From the NCBI GenBank assembly GCA_002403095.1, contig DHHC01000011.1, forward strand, positions 11,343 to 75,342: DNA of 64,000 nt. Reading direction: 5' to 3'. The notes under the pieces were generated by a model. That model worked only from the letters and a program-made list of their open reading frames with translations, was not told the DNA's origin and ran no database searches. This DNA is from Leptolinea sp. UBA4782. GTDB lineage: Bacteria > Chloroflexota > Anaerolineae > Anaerolineales > Anaerolineaceae. Below are positions 50,743 to 59,474 of this stretch, in pieces (within the stretch, counting starts at the first letter, position 1; every line of letters starts with the position of its first letter). A program made the position numbers and the translations under genes.

Positions 50743-51663
50743 ATGATTATTCCACAACATCCTGATCATGGCTTTTCAAGTAAAATGGTTTTACTTCTCA
50801 AAACGATGAAACCCAGTCCAGGTTCCCACACCCCGCCCCACCCGGCTGTGTACATCCACAGCCTTGAACCGATTTGGATCGATTACGGGACTTTCCCCCG
50901 CCTGCCGAATACCGGTGAGGATATCTATTGCGATGGTTTGAATTTCCAGTTTGGGCTCGGATATGCGCTGAACCAGGAACTGCAGGCTGCGAAGGTTCCA
51001 TCTTACTGGTTTGTTCATTATGCAGAAGAAGTATTCCGCAGCCTGGCCAACCAGCAAGCGCGAGATGACAACCTGGGAGATCGTTTGCTCCCTGCCAGGC
51101 AAAACTTACAGGCCAGCCTGGCAATCAGCGCACCCCTTAAGTCAGGGGAGAAGAAATTCATCCTGGTTGACCCTCCCCGGAAGCTGGCTGCAGATCAGGT
51201 ATGCTTTTCAGTACCGGATCAATCCTGGCTGGTATTGCTGGACTGGAAGCCGGGAGAAAGCCTGCAAGAAGTCCTTGCTGGCTGCCGGCTCAAGAACGTC
51301 CATGTCTGTCTGGGTCTCGCTTTACATGAAGAGAAACCGGTAGATACTTTGCAGCTGCTGGCTTGTTTGGGTGAAGTTTCACCCGTCGACCTGGTGTTCT
51401 TCTACTCCCCTCCTTACCTCCCCCCGCCCGCTCAACATGCAGACAGGGGGTTAATCAGCAAGTTATGCGCCAGTGTGCCATTTGTGCTGATAGCCAGTCT
51501 GGATGAATTGACGGTTTTTCAATCTGAAAAGGAGTGGAAATCCATTTCGTCATCTGGAAATGATCCATTCACCTGGCTGGCAGGCTGGCTGGCAGCGTAC
51601 CTGCAGTCACGCCTGCATGGTTCTTCAGTCGCAGCAGCTATAGACTATGCGCAATCTTTTTAG
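50743..51663 (+). CDS. Unassigned protein resembling a degenerate PfkB-family kinase
   Basis: A 306-residue protein without membrane segments. WIDYGTFPRLPNTGEDIYCDGLNF-like spacing (about residues 46-68) recalls the PfkB opening, where a sugar-kinase lid precedes a Gly-rich pocket. DPFTWLAGWLAAYLQSRL near 275 aligns with the place of the GAGDAF anion-hole motif but lacks Gly-Ala-Gly-Asp. If related, catalysis is probably lost. The start is uncertain: later ATGs at 50785 and 50806 are possible and better fit the domain. No clear ribosome site. The TIGR04076 gene follows after 90 bp. Confidence 0.5.
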   Translation: MIIPQHPDHGFSSKMVLLLKTMKPSPGSHTPPHPAVYIHSLEPIWIDYGTFPRLPNTGEDIYCDGLNFQFGLGYALNQELQAAKVPSYWFVHYAEEVFRSLANQQARDDNLGDRLLPARQNLQASLAISAPLKSGEKKFILVDPPRKLAADQVCFSVPDQSWLVLLDWKPGESLQEVLAGCRLKNVHVCLGLALHEEKPVDTLQLLACLGEVSPVDLVFFYSPPYLPPPAQHADRGLISKLCASVPFVLIASLDELTVFQSEKEWKSISSSGNDPFTWLAGWLAAYLQSRLHGSSVAAAIDYAQSF

Positions 51664-51712
51664 CATGAATGAATTGCAACAGCTTTTTGGCTAATCCACA
51701 ACAGGTTATTGT

Positions 51713-51718
51713 TATAAT
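51713..51718 (+). promoter_or_regulatory. -10 element of the TIGR04076 gene
   Basis: Perfect TATAAT, 35 bp before the ATG at 51754. CAGGAGA provides a ribosome site. The -35 is unclear. Confidence 0.45.
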
Positions 51719-51753
51719 CAACCTGCCCTAACCATCCACCTACAGGAGACTTC

Positions 51754-52047
51754 ATGGAAACCGAATCCAAACCAACCCAATACGATGTTACCGCCACCGT
51801 GATCAGCCAGAAAGGCACCTGCCATGCTGGATATAAGGTTGGCGACCAGCTGTGCTTTGTTGGCACCACTATCAGCGGTGCGCCTGTCTGCCTTTCCGCA
51901 CTGGATTGCATGCTCTCTTCTGTGATCTCATTGCGCTATGGAGCAAACTACCCCTGGGCGCCGGAAGGCACCATTCCGCTTGCCTGCCCCGATGCCGGGA
52001 GCCCGGTGGTTTTTGAATTAAAACGCATCCCCCCGGTTGAAGGATAA
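51754..52047 (+). CDS. TIGR04076 family protein
   Basis: A 97-residue protein with the family layout: YDVTATVISQKGTCHAGYKV near the start, a Cys in APVCLSALDCML, LRYGANYPWAPEG, and ACPDAGSPVVFELKRI at the end. Four cysteines (near 28, 36, 49 and 54) and the CPD are notable. The family has no established function and is common in anaerobes. The iron-type alcohol dehydrogenase follows after 15 bp and is probably cotranscribed. Confidence 0.75.
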   Translation: METESKPTQYDVTATVISQKGTCHAGYKVGDQLCFVGTTISGAPVCLSALDCMLSSVISLRYGANYPWAPEGTIPLACPDAGSPVVFELKRIPPVEG

Positions 52048-52062
52048 CCAAACGGGAATATT

Positions 52063-53214
52063 ATGTTCGAATTTGCGACCGCCACACGCATCATGTTTGG
52101 CAGGGGCAGTGTTACCCAGGCACTGCCCGCCATCACGCAATTTGGTGTCCGGGCACTGGTTGTGCAGGGGTTTGCCGAACAGTATGCCCAACCAATCCTG
52201 GATTCATTCAAAGCTGAAGGCATTTCCTTGACTGTTTACCGGGTCAGGGGTGAACCCACCATCCAGTCTGTCCAGCAGGCAATCGAATCTGCCCGCCAGC
52301 ACCAGGCAGAAATGGTCATTGCGCTCGGCGGCGGCAGTGCGATTGACACCGCTAAAGCCGTGGCTGCTATGCTTGCCAACCCGGGGGAACTGCTGGATTA
52401 CCTCGAAGTGGTAGGGAAAGGGCAAACCCTCCGTAACCCCAGCCTGCCATGCATCACCATTCCCACCACCTCCGGTACGGGGTCTGAAGTAACCCGGAAT
52501 GCAGTGCTCGAAGTCCCCGAAAAATCCGTCAAAGTCAGCCTGCGCAGCGCATACATGCTGCCGAGCCTGGCAGTGGTCGACCCTGAACTCACCCTCTCCC
52601 TCCCCCCAAAGTCAACAGCCAGCAGTGGTTTGGATGCACTGACCCAGGTGATAGAACCTTTCGTATCCAGCAAGGCAAATCCACTGGTGAGCGCTTTGTG
52701 CCGTGAAGGCATCCAGCGTGCCGGCCGTTCGCTGCGCCGGGCGGTGTTTGACGGCGGTGATTACCCTGCCCGCGAAGATATGGCGATCGCCAGCCTGATA
52801 GGCGGACTGGCTCTGGCCAACGCCGGGCTGGGTGCAGTGCATGGCTTTGCTGCCCCGCTGGGCGGCATGTTTCATGCCCCGCATGGTGCTATTTGCGGCA
52901 GGCTGCTGCCGGCTGTGATGCAGGTGAATTTTGATGCATTGCAGGAACGGGAGCCTGGTCACCCGGCATTATTGCGGTACCAGGAAATTGCCATCCTGCT
53001 GACCGGGGATACCGCTGCCCAACCGCAAGACGCCATCGAGTGGGTCAATGAGACCTGCAGCCTGCTGGATGTACCTGGTCTGTCCACTTACGGGATTGCC
53101 GCAACTGACTTTCCCGCCATCGTTGAGAAAGCCCGCCAGGCTAGCAGCATGAAAGCCAACCCCATTTTGTTGTCTGATGCTGACCTGACCCGGGTTTTAC
53201 TGATGTCATTATAA
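52063..53214 (+). CDS. Iron-type (group III) alcohol dehydrogenase
   Basis: A 383-residue protein. The NAD-binding motif is GGGSAIDTAKAVAAML near 90, followed by TIPTTSGTGSEVTRNAVL. Expected metal-site segments are GLDALTQVIEPF near 190, GAVHGFAAPLGG and FHAPHGAICG. In classical members such as FucO the first segment reads DALTH, where the His binds metal; here it is Gln. The enzyme probably reduces or oxidises a small aldehyde or alcohol with NAD(P). It follows the TIGR04076 gene on the plus strand and ends at a bidirectional terminator. Confidence 0.85.
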   Translation: MFEFATATRIMFGRGSVTQALPAITQFGVRALVVQGFAEQYAQPILDSFKAEGISLTVYRVRGEPTIQSVQQAIESARQHQAEMVIALGGGSAIDTAKAVAAMLANPGELLDYLEVVGKGQTLRNPSLPCITIPTTSGTGSEVTRNAVLEVPEKSVKVSLRSAYMLPSLAVVDPELTLSLPPKSTASSGLDALTQVIEPFVSSKANPLVSALCREGIQRAGRSLRRAVFDGGDYPAREDMAIASLIGGLALANAGLGAVHGFAAPLGGMFHAPHGAICGRLLPAVMQVNFDALQEREPGHPALLRYQEIAILLTGDTAAQPQDAIEWVNETCSLLDVPGLSTYGIAATDFPAIVEKARQASSMKANPILLSDADLTRVLLMSL

Positions 53215-53255
53215 TCAGCCCAGGTCAGTTTCCTTCAAGGTTTGCTGAAAAAATC

Positions 53256-53282
53256 AGCCCCTGGCTTTCTGTTCCAGGGGCT
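53256..53282. terminator. Bidirectional terminator between convergent dehydrogenase genes
   Basis: AGCCCCTGG (53256-53264) pairs perfectly with CCAGGGGCT (53274-53282). TAATCTTT follows on the plus strand. On the minus strand GATTTTTT follows, so it serves both transcripts. Confidence 0.75.
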
Positions 53283-53296
53283 TAATCTTTAACCGG

Positions 53297-54295
53297 CTAC
53301 TCGTTCTCTGTGAACACGATCTTACCGCACTCCCCCGTCTTAAACAGGGCAAACGCAGCTTCGGCATCTTTGAGCTGGAAGTGATGTGTCACCACCTGGT
53401 TCACATCCATCCCCCTTTGAATGAGCGCTACCATTTCAGCATACTCAAATGTATTGAAATTGCGCGAGGCATAGAGCTTTATCTGGCGCTGGATCAGGTC
53501 CCAGTAATCAACCGTTAGGGTGTGCCCCACTCCAATCAATCCCAGGGTACCCATTCTTTTCAAGAGGGGCAGCGCCTGCAACGCCGCTTTTTCGCTGCCG
53601 ACACACTCATAGGCTATGTCCAGTCCGTACCCATTCGTCCAATCCATAACCTGCTCAGCCAGTTTCGGATCGCCGGCGTCCAGCACCAGTTCAGGTGCAA
53701 GTTTGCGCGCCATTTCCAGCCGGTAAGGAGCCATATCCAGCACCGCCACGCGCGCGCCGAGTGTCTTGGCGGTCAGGGCTGCTTCCAGCCCGATCGGACC
53801 TGCACCCCACACTGCTACCTGGTCGCCAGGTAAAATCTTTGCCTTTTTTACCCCGGAGTAAGCCGTACCCAGGACGTCTACCATCAGGGCTCCGGTATCA
53901 AATGTCAGGTCATCCGGTAATGGATGCAGGTTGGCTTCAGGCACAAGCAGATACTCAGCGAAGCCGCCATCCCATTCATAACCGGTAACCTCCAGGCTGT
54001 CACAGAAGAACAGGTTGCCTTCCAGGCAATACCTGCAGGCATGGCAGGTGATGTGGCAGTTGACTGCCACCCGGTCGCCCACCTTTACCCGGTTGGGTTT
54101 ATCGACCGCCACAACCACGCCGGCATTTTCATGCCCCGGCACAGTGGCCTGGCCATGTTCCATCAGGGGGTGCTTGTCTGTCCCGCAAATGCCCGCAGCC
54201 TTGATCTTGACCACCACATTTGTACCGCTAGGTTTGGGTGTGGGCATTTCATCCAGTGAAATATTGCCATTGCCCAAGAAATGGATTCCTAACAT
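53297..54295 (-). CDS. Zinc-dependent MDR alcohol dehydrogenase (butanediol/sorbitol dehydrogenase-like)
   Basis: A 332-residue medium-chain dehydrogenase. The catalytic zinc site uses Cys in GICGTDKH and PGHENAG. The structural zinc loop has four cysteines in CHACRYCLEGNLFFC with the one just before. The cofactor fold is VAVWGAGPIGLEAAL, then VAVLDMAPYR. ATG 54295 follows GGAGGAG and gives a proper domain start; the frame is open further upstream. It is last in the rbsK-aco series. A 2,3-butanediol or sugar-alcohol substrate is likely by context. Confidence 0.85.
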   Translation of the reverse strand: MLGIHFLGNGNISLDEMPTPKPSGTNVVVKIKAAGICGTDKHPLMEHGQATVPGHENAGVVVAVDKPNRVKVGDRVAVNCHITCHACRYCLEGNLFFCDSLEVTGYEWDGGFAEYLLVPEANLHPLPDDLTFDTGALMVDVLGTAYSGVKKAKILPGDQVAVWGAGPIGLEAALTAKTLGARVAVLDMAPYRLEMARKLAPELVLDAGDPKLAEQVMDWTNGYGLDIAYECVGSEKAALQALPLLKRMGTLGLIGVGHTLTVDYWDLIQRQIKLYASRNFNTFEYAEMVALIQRGMDVNQVVTHHFQLKDAEAAFALFKTGECGKIVFTENE

Positions 54296-54329
54296 GGGCT
54301 TCTCCTCCGCAGTACAGGTATTTCTGTGC

Positions 54330-55094
54330 CTAACTGTCCATAAACTCGCCGCCTGAAACGACAATGGCATCCCCTGTGATATGGCTGGCCAAATCCGAAG
54401 CCAGGAAAACTGCTGCATTGGCCTGGTCGCGCGGCTCTGCCATCCTTCCCATGGGCGTCTTGTCCACCAGTTCTTCGATCAGCCCAGGCACATCCCGGAT
54501 CAACCCCTGCAGCATCTCCGTGTTCGTTGCTCCCGGCAGGATGGCATTGGCACGGATTCGGTATTTACCGAATTCCAGGGCTGCCACCCGGGTAAACCCG
54601 ATAATTGCTGATTTAGATGAGCAGTACGCTGCTCCCTGCGGATCAGGTTTCTTGCCCGAAGCAGAGGAAATATTGATAATACAGCCACCTTTACCTTGCT
54701 TGATCATCTGAAGGGCAGCTGCTTGGGTGCAGAGAAAAGTGCCGCGCACATTGATGCTGTACACCAGGTCCCAATCCTCTACCGGGAAATCGATAATGTA
54801 ATGCGGTCGGTGGATGCCTGCATCGTTGACCAGGATGTTTAATTCGCCAAACGCTGCCACTGTTTCCTCAATTGCCCGGTTGATTGTTTTGGGGACAGTT
54901 ACATCCAGGTCGACTGCAATTGCGCTGTCCGGGTAATGGGCATTGATCCCCTTGACCACCTGCCTGCATTCCTCAAGGCGCAGGTCGCCGATGGCTACTT
55001 TTGCGCCATGTTCTGCATATACTTCTGCAATTGCCCTGCCGATCCCGCGTGCGGCGCCGGTAATCAGTGCAACTTTTCCTTCCAGCAGTCCCAT
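54330..55094 (-). CDS. Short-chain dehydrogenase/reductase (acetoin or polyol reductase-like)
   Basis: A 254-residue classical SDR. The cofactor motif is TGAARGIGRAIA at about 12-23, NDAG replaces the usual NNAG near 90, the catalytic Ser is in INISSASG, and YCSSK gives Tyr and Lys near 157-161. Asp in IGDLRLEE suggests NAD preference. Its place after the E2 gene suggests a diacetyl/acetoin or sugar-alcohol interconversion, which is inference. The zinc dehydrogenase follows after 34 bp. Confidence 0.88.
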   Translation of the reverse strand: MGLLEGKVALITGAARGIGRAIAEVYAEHGAKVAIGDLRLEECRQVVKGINAHYPDSAIAVDLDVTVPKTINRAIEETVAAFGELNILVNDAGIHRPHYIIDFPVEDWDLVYSINVRGTFLCTQAAALQMIKQGKGGCIINISSASGKKPDPQGAAYCSSKSAIIGFTRVAALEFGKYRIRANAILPGATNTEMLQGLIRDVPGLIEELVDKTPMGRMAEPRDQANAAVFLASDLASHITGDAIVVSGGEFMDS

Positions 55095-55146
55095 AGGTTC
55101 ACCTCCAAAAATTCAAGAATTGCTGCTCGCCTGCTCCAGCATAACC

Positions 55147-56325
55147 CTAAGCAAGCGCTGCCAGTTTTTCTGCAACGGCTTGCAGGAAACGGGCAGCCGG
55201 GGCTCCGTCCACCAGGCGGTGGTCAAAGGTCAGGCTCAGGGTCATCATCGACCGCTGCGCCACCTTGCCATCCAGGATTACCAGCTTTTCAATGATCCTG
55301 CCCACCCCCAAGATAGCCATTTCAGGCGGGTTAATGATGGGGGTAAAGCCTTCCACCCCGAAGCCGCCCAGGTTCGTGATGGTAAAAGTCCCTCCGCTCA
55401 GGTCATCCGGCTGGCTTTTCCGCGCCAGGGCGCGCTCGATCAAAGGTGTCAATTCAGCCTGTACCGCCTGCGGGTCTTTCCTTTCGGTATCCGGTACCAC
55501 AACCACCACCAGCCCTGCATCTGTATCCACCGCCAAACCTACATTCACCTTTTCCAGGAACTTGATGACATTCCCTTCCTGGACAGCATTCATATAGGGA
55601 AACTCCTTCAATGCCTGGGCGGTAACCGAAGCCAGGATGGCATTAAAACTGGGAACATGCTGGACAGCTGCCGTTTTCAACTTCTGGCGGTATGCCACCA
55701 TGGCGCTGACATCTGTCTCCAAGTGCAGGGTCACCTGGGCAGTATTCTGGCTGCTTGCCAGCATACGTTCCGCAATTACCGCTCTGACACCCTCAATTTT
55801 GACCCCGAGGCTTTCTGCAGGTTTCTCGGCTCCAGCGGTTGCGCCTTCTGCCAGCGCCCGCTCTACATCCTCCAGCGAGATCCTGCCATCGGGTCCGGTG
55901 CCTTTGACCATTGCCAGGTCAATCCCCTTCTCTGCCGCCATGCGCTTGGCAATTGGCGAGGCCAGCACCGTGCCGCGTGGCTGGCTGCTTGCAGGAGCAG
56001 CCACTGTTTCTGCCGGTTTTTCAGCCGGGATCTCTGCCGGTGCGACCCTTGCAGTTAGATTGACAGGCTCAGCCGCCAACGTCTCCCCGGGCGCTGTGAT
56101 CAACCCCACCACGGTGCGCACCGGAACAGTTTCACCTGCCGCGACCAGGATCTTCGCCAGCATCCCATCTACATTGGCTTCTGCTTCAGTTGTGATTTTG
56201 TCCGTCTCCACAGAAAATAAGAGGTCGCCTTTTTTCACCGGATCGCCTTCCTTTTTCAGCCACTCGACCAGAAGACCTTCCGTCATATTCAAACCCAGTT
56301 TTGGCATTACAACATCACTTGGCAT
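55147..56325 (-). CDS. acoC: Dihydrolipoamide acyltransferase E2 component (AcoC-type)
   Basis: A 392-residue E2. One lipoyl domain (1-78) has the modified Lys43 in ETDKIT. An Ala/Pro-rich linker leads to the E1/E3-binding domain (ASPIAKRMAAEKGIDL, about 130-165) and a catalytic core with DHRLVDGAPAARFL (His369, Asp373). It transfers the acyl group made by E1 to CoA. With AcoA/B it forms a 2-oxo-acid-type or acetoin dehydrogenase complex. No E3 gene is in the window, so a shared E3 is implied. Confidence 0.9.
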   Translation of the reverse strand: MPSDVVMPKLGLNMTEGLLVEWLKKEGDPVKKGDLLFSVETDKITTEAEANVDGMLAKILVAAGETVPVRTVVGLITAPGETLAAEPVNLTARVAPAEIPAEKPAETVAAPASSQPRGTVLASPIAKRMAAEKGIDLAMVKGTGPDGRISLEDVERALAEGATAGAEKPAESLGVKIEGVRAVIAERMLASSQNTAQVTLHLETDVSAMVAYRQKLKTAAVQHVPSFNAILASVTAQALKEFPYMNAVQEGNVIKFLEKVNVGLAVDTDAGLVVVVVPDTERKDPQAVQAELTPLIERALARKSQPDDLSGGTFTITNLGGFGVEGFTPIINPPEMAILGVGRIIEKLVILDGKVAQRSMMTLSLTFDHRLVDGAPAARFLQAVAEKLAALA

Positions 56326-56340
56326 ATTCTTCTCCTGTAT

Positions 56341-57357
56341 TTATTGCTGGCTGACAAATATTTTCTCCCGCGCAGCCTGCATCATTACTTTGTCTATATC
56401 CACCAGCCATGGTCCATCAAGCCGGAGCTGGAGGCTGGCCTGGTCATGCTCGCCCAGGTAAATCTCACGCTCACCGTCCAGAGCCAGTACCAGCGGCCTT
56501 TCAGCGGTGATTGGATAAAGTACACCCGGCTGCATGATGCTGACAGATTCATAGCAGATTTCCTTTATTAACCCTGGTGCAACTGCTGCCTGCACCCGCT
56601 GCCTGCCAGCCTGTTCCACTCGCAGCATTGCGCCCTCTGGTGAGTCCATATCCACGGGGTGAACCATTCCAACGATGGCAGAAAGCCCGATGTTAACCGG
56701 AGAGGCGCGGGTAACTGCAACCTGGCGCAAGGAATCCATCTCCCACACTGCTTTTGAACCCAGGAAGGAACCTTCCAGGGCAGCAACATCTACCAGGGCG
56801 CTGTCTGCCTTTGTGCCGTTGACAATCACATCCAGCGCTTTGCTGCGGTACACCACCCCATCCAGTTTTGCCGGGTATGCCCTTGCCACCAGCCCCGCAG
56901 CCAGGCCGGCAATCGTGCCCTCAATGAACTGGGGCAGAACATTGTTGGTGCCGGTCGAGACGGGCAGCAAGGGTACATTTTCGCATTCGCGCGCCGCCAG
57001 CCGGGATGTGCCATCACCTCCCAGCACCAGAATACAGCCCGCCCCCATCTGGCGCATGAAACGCATCGCCCGGATGGTGTCAATACCGGTCCCGCTGTAC
57101 TCCATATCCAGGATTTCCACATTTTTCACTGTATCCGGATAGGTTCTTTCCAGCTCATCGATAGCAAGCGTTCCGATCCCAAATTTATCCGGCATGATCC
57201 AGACCTGGTCTGCTTTAGCAGCATGCAATCCAACCAGCATGCGGCGCACAATGCTGGCTTTTTCACGGTTGCCGATTACCAGGGCTTGTGAAACCAGACG
57301 GCGGATATCCTTGCCCGATGCCGGATTTGCTATGATTCCAACCTTGCATTCAGTCAT
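56341..57357 (-). CDS. acoX: AcoX, NAD-kinase-fold protein of acetoin operons
   Basis: A 338-residue protein. VGIIANPASGKDIRRL opens an ATP-NAD kinase-like domain; LVLGGDGTSRLAAR is the GGDGT motif and VSTGTNNVLP matches the NE/D-type loop of the family. The C-terminus has GEREIYLGE. AcoX proteins accompany acetoin dehydrogenase genes in many bacteria; their exact reaction is unsettled. The presence of AcoX between E1-beta and E2 is the best evidence that this complex is acetoin-type and not a pyruvate dehydrogenase. Confidence 0.85.
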   Translation of the reverse strand: MTECKVGIIANPASGKDIRRLVSQALVIGNREKASIVRRMLVGLHAAKADQVWIMPDKFGIGTLAIDELERTYPDTVKNVEILDMEYSGTGIDTIRAMRFMRQMGAGCILVLGGDGTSRLAARECENVPLLPVSTGTNNVLPQFIEGTIAGLAAGLVARAYPAKLDGVVYRSKALDVIVNGTKADSALVDVAALEGSFLGSKAVWEMDSLRQVAVTRASPVNIGLSAIVGMVHPVDMDSPEGAMLRVEQAGRQRVQAAVAPGLIKEICYESVSIMQPGVLYPITAERPLVLALDGEREIYLGEHDQASLQLRLDGPWLVDIDKVMMQAAREKIFVSQQ

Positions 57358-57400
57358 TGCTTCAGGTTGCCTTTAATCTTTGCTATGAAAACCTGCTTTG

Positions 57401-57452
57401 CTGGAGCGAAGCGGGAAATGACCTTTGGTCTGAATCTGGCGCTTCGCTCCAG
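57401..57452 (-). repeat. 13-bp inverted repeat between acoB and acoX
   Basis: CTGGAGCGAAGCG (57401-57413) and CGCTTCGCTCCAG (57440-57452) are perfect inverted copies around 26 bp. The only sizeable gap within the aco genes (127 bp) is built around it. No U-run follows. It may be an mRNA processing or stability element, or an intergenic repeat. Confidence 0.65.
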
Positions 57453-57484
57453 GAGATTGCGTACACCACAATTACCATTACACT

Positions 57485-58462
57485 CTATCGGCCGAGGGTT
57501 TTCAGCACAGCATCGTAAATATCCTGCTCCTTGGGAAGGACTTCTTCTTCAAGGGAGGGACTGAAAGGTACCGGGGCTTCTTTAGCGGTCACACGCACAA
57601 TTGGGCCATCCAGGTAATCCAGGGCTTGCTCGGCTACCAGCGCAGCGACTTCAGAAGACACACTGCAGGTCTTCCAAATTTCTTGCGCTACCACCAGGTG
57701 ATGGGTCTTTTTTACGGATTCCAGGATGCGGGTTTCGTCCATCGGTTTAACCGTGCGCAGGTCGATCACCTCGGCATCAATACCTGCTTTTGCCAGTTTC
57801 TCGGCAACCGATAATGTGCGCAATGTCTGGTAGGCGTAGGTCACAATGGTCACATCTTTACCTTCGCGCCGTATGGCTGCTTCTCCAAACGGGATGGTGT
57901 ATTCCTCTTCAGGTACTTCACCCTTGATGCCATACAACTTTTTATGTTCAAAGAAGATGACCGTATTGTTATCCCGGATAGCGGTCTTGAGCAGCCCTTT
58001 GGCATCGTACGGGGTGGATGGCACCACCACCTTGATGCCGGGTACAAAAGCAAACCAGGACTCAAAGCTGTTGGAATGCTGTGCGCCAGCATTGAGATAA
58101 CCTCCAATAGGAGCGCGGATGACGAGCGGCATTTCCAGGATGCCGCCAAACATATAGCGCATCTTGGCTGCCTGGTTCACAATCATCTCCATCGGAAGGG
58201 TAATCCAGTCTGAGAACTGCAGCTCGATCACAGGGCGGATACCTGTTGCTGCTGCACCTACGCCCATGCCTACATATCCAAGCTCCGCAACTGGTGTATC
58301 GATGACCCGGGCTTCGCCGAATTCCTCCCACAACCCTTTGGTGACGCCGTTTGCACCGCCGTACGGCCCGATATCAATACCCCACAGGGTGACTGTTTTA
58401 TCCCTGCGCATTTCTTCTGCCAGTGCTTCGCCTAATGCCTGGTTATAAAATAGTTGTCTCAT
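57485..58462 (-). CDS. acoB: Thiamine-dependent dehydrogenase E1 beta subunit (AcoB-type)
   Basis: A 325-residue transketolase-like subunit. It starts MRQLFYNQALGEALAEEM, followed by RVIDTPVAELGYVGMGVGAA and IRAPIGGYLNAGAQHSNSFE, as in E1-beta of the acetoin and branched-chain groups. A C-terminal transketolase domain (VTIVTYAYQT, LRTVKPMDE) completes it. It pairs with AcoA to form the alpha2beta2 E1. ATG 58462 has GGAG 6 nt upstream; the open frame extends further but overlaps acoA. Confidence 0.92.
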   Translation of the reverse strand: MRQLFYNQALGEALAEEMRRDKTVTLWGIDIGPYGGANGVTKGLWEEFGEARVIDTPVAELGYVGMGVGAAATGIRPVIELQFSDWITLPMEMIVNQAAKMRYMFGGILEMPLVIRAPIGGYLNAGAQHSNSFESWFAFVPGIKVVVPSTPYDAKGLLKTAIRDNNTVIFFEHKKLYGIKGEVPEEEYTIPFGEAAIRREGKDVTIVTYAYQTLRTLSVAEKLAKAGIDAEVIDLRTVKPMDETRILESVKKTHHLVVAQEIWKTCSVSSEVAALVAEQALDYLDGPIVRVTAKEAPVPFSPSLEEEVLPKEQDIYDAVLKTLGR

Positions 58463-58497
58463 AGTAAACTCCACTCTATTCTCTTGGTTGCATCCGG

Positions 58498-59457
58498 TTA
58501 CGCCCAAACATCTTCCAGGGCAGTCTCGGGGGCAGGGAACGGGCTCTTGCGGGCAAATTCAACCGCTTCTTCCATTTCCTTGATAACGGCATCTTTGATC
58601 GCCTTCAGCTCGGCTTCCGATGCAATTCCCTGTTGCACCAGCAGTTTCTCATATGGTGCAATTGGCTCCCGCTTGATCCAGGCTTCTACTTCCTCAGGCG
58701 GTCGGTAAGTATCCACTTCACCTTCAAAGTGTGCCCGCCAGCGGTAAGTCTTACACTCGACCAAAGTTGGCCCCGCTCCGGAACGGGCGCGGTCAACCGC
58801 TTCTTTACAGGCTTCGAACACAGCCACGACATCATTACCATCCACCACTACACCCGGCATGCCGTAGCCTATCGAACGGTCGGCAATGTCTTCGATCTTG
58901 CGCACGCGTGATTGGCGGGTGCTGACAGCGTAAAGGTTGTTCTCACACACATACACAATCGGCAGGCTGTAAGCGCTGGCAATATTCAGGGATTCGTGAA
59001 ATGTACCCTCATTGGAAGCACCGTCGCCAAAGAAACAGACTGCCACCTGGCCGGATTTTCGCACCTTGGCAGACATAGCCGCGCCAGTGGCAATCGGGAT
59101 ACCGGCGGAGACAATCCCATTTGCTCCCAAAATGCCCAGCTTGGGGTAGGCAATGTGCATGGAACCACCTTTACCCTTGTTGTAGCCGGTCGCACGCCCG
59201 TACAGCTCAGCCATCATCCGGTCCAGTTCACCGCCTTTGGCGATGATATGCCCGTGGCCGCGGTGGGTGCTGGTAATATAGTCATCATCGTTGAGCGGCG
59301 CACAGGCTCCGACAGCCACGGCTTCTTCACCGAGGTACAGGTGCACAAAACCAGGTAATTCGCCTTCAGCGAACAAAACCCGCACCCGGTCCTCGAATTC
59401 GCGGATCTTCAGCATCCGCTCATACATCATCAACAATTTCTCACGCGGGATATTCAT
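58498..59457 (-). CDS. acoA: Thiamine-dependent dehydrogenase E1 alpha subunit (AcoA-type)
   Basis: A 319-residue subunit. The thiamine diphosphate motif runs from GDGASNEGTFHESLNIAS to CENN (about 163-190). Also present are HRGHGHIIAKGG near 65 and GRATGYNKGKGGSMHIAY near 90. It decarboxylates the substrate and passes the acyl group to lipoyl E2. It is followed by acoB after 35 bp and preceded by the isomerase-like gene after 17 bp. Confidence 0.92.
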   Translation of the reverse strand: MNIPREKLLMMYERMLKIREFEDRVRVLFAEGELPGFVHLYLGEEAVAVGACAPLNDDDYITSTHRGHGHIIAKGGELDRMMAELYGRATGYNKGKGGSMHIAYPKLGILGANGIVSAGIPIATGAAMSAKVRKSGQVAVCFFGDGASNEGTFHESLNIASAYSLPIVYVCENNLYAVSTRQSRVRKIEDIADRSIGYGMPGVVVDGNDVVAVFEACKEAVDRARSGAGPTLVECKTYRWRAHFEGEVDTYRPPEEVEAWIKREPIAPYEKLLVQQGIASEAELKAIKDAVIKEMEEAVEFARKSPFPAPETALEDVWA

Positions 59458-59474
59458 GTTTCCTCCAATGGTTT

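Noticed and set aside
54943..56461. Long plus-strand open frames across the SDR and E2 genes
   Set aside because: They oppose genes with complete catalytic motifs and show no recognisable domains.
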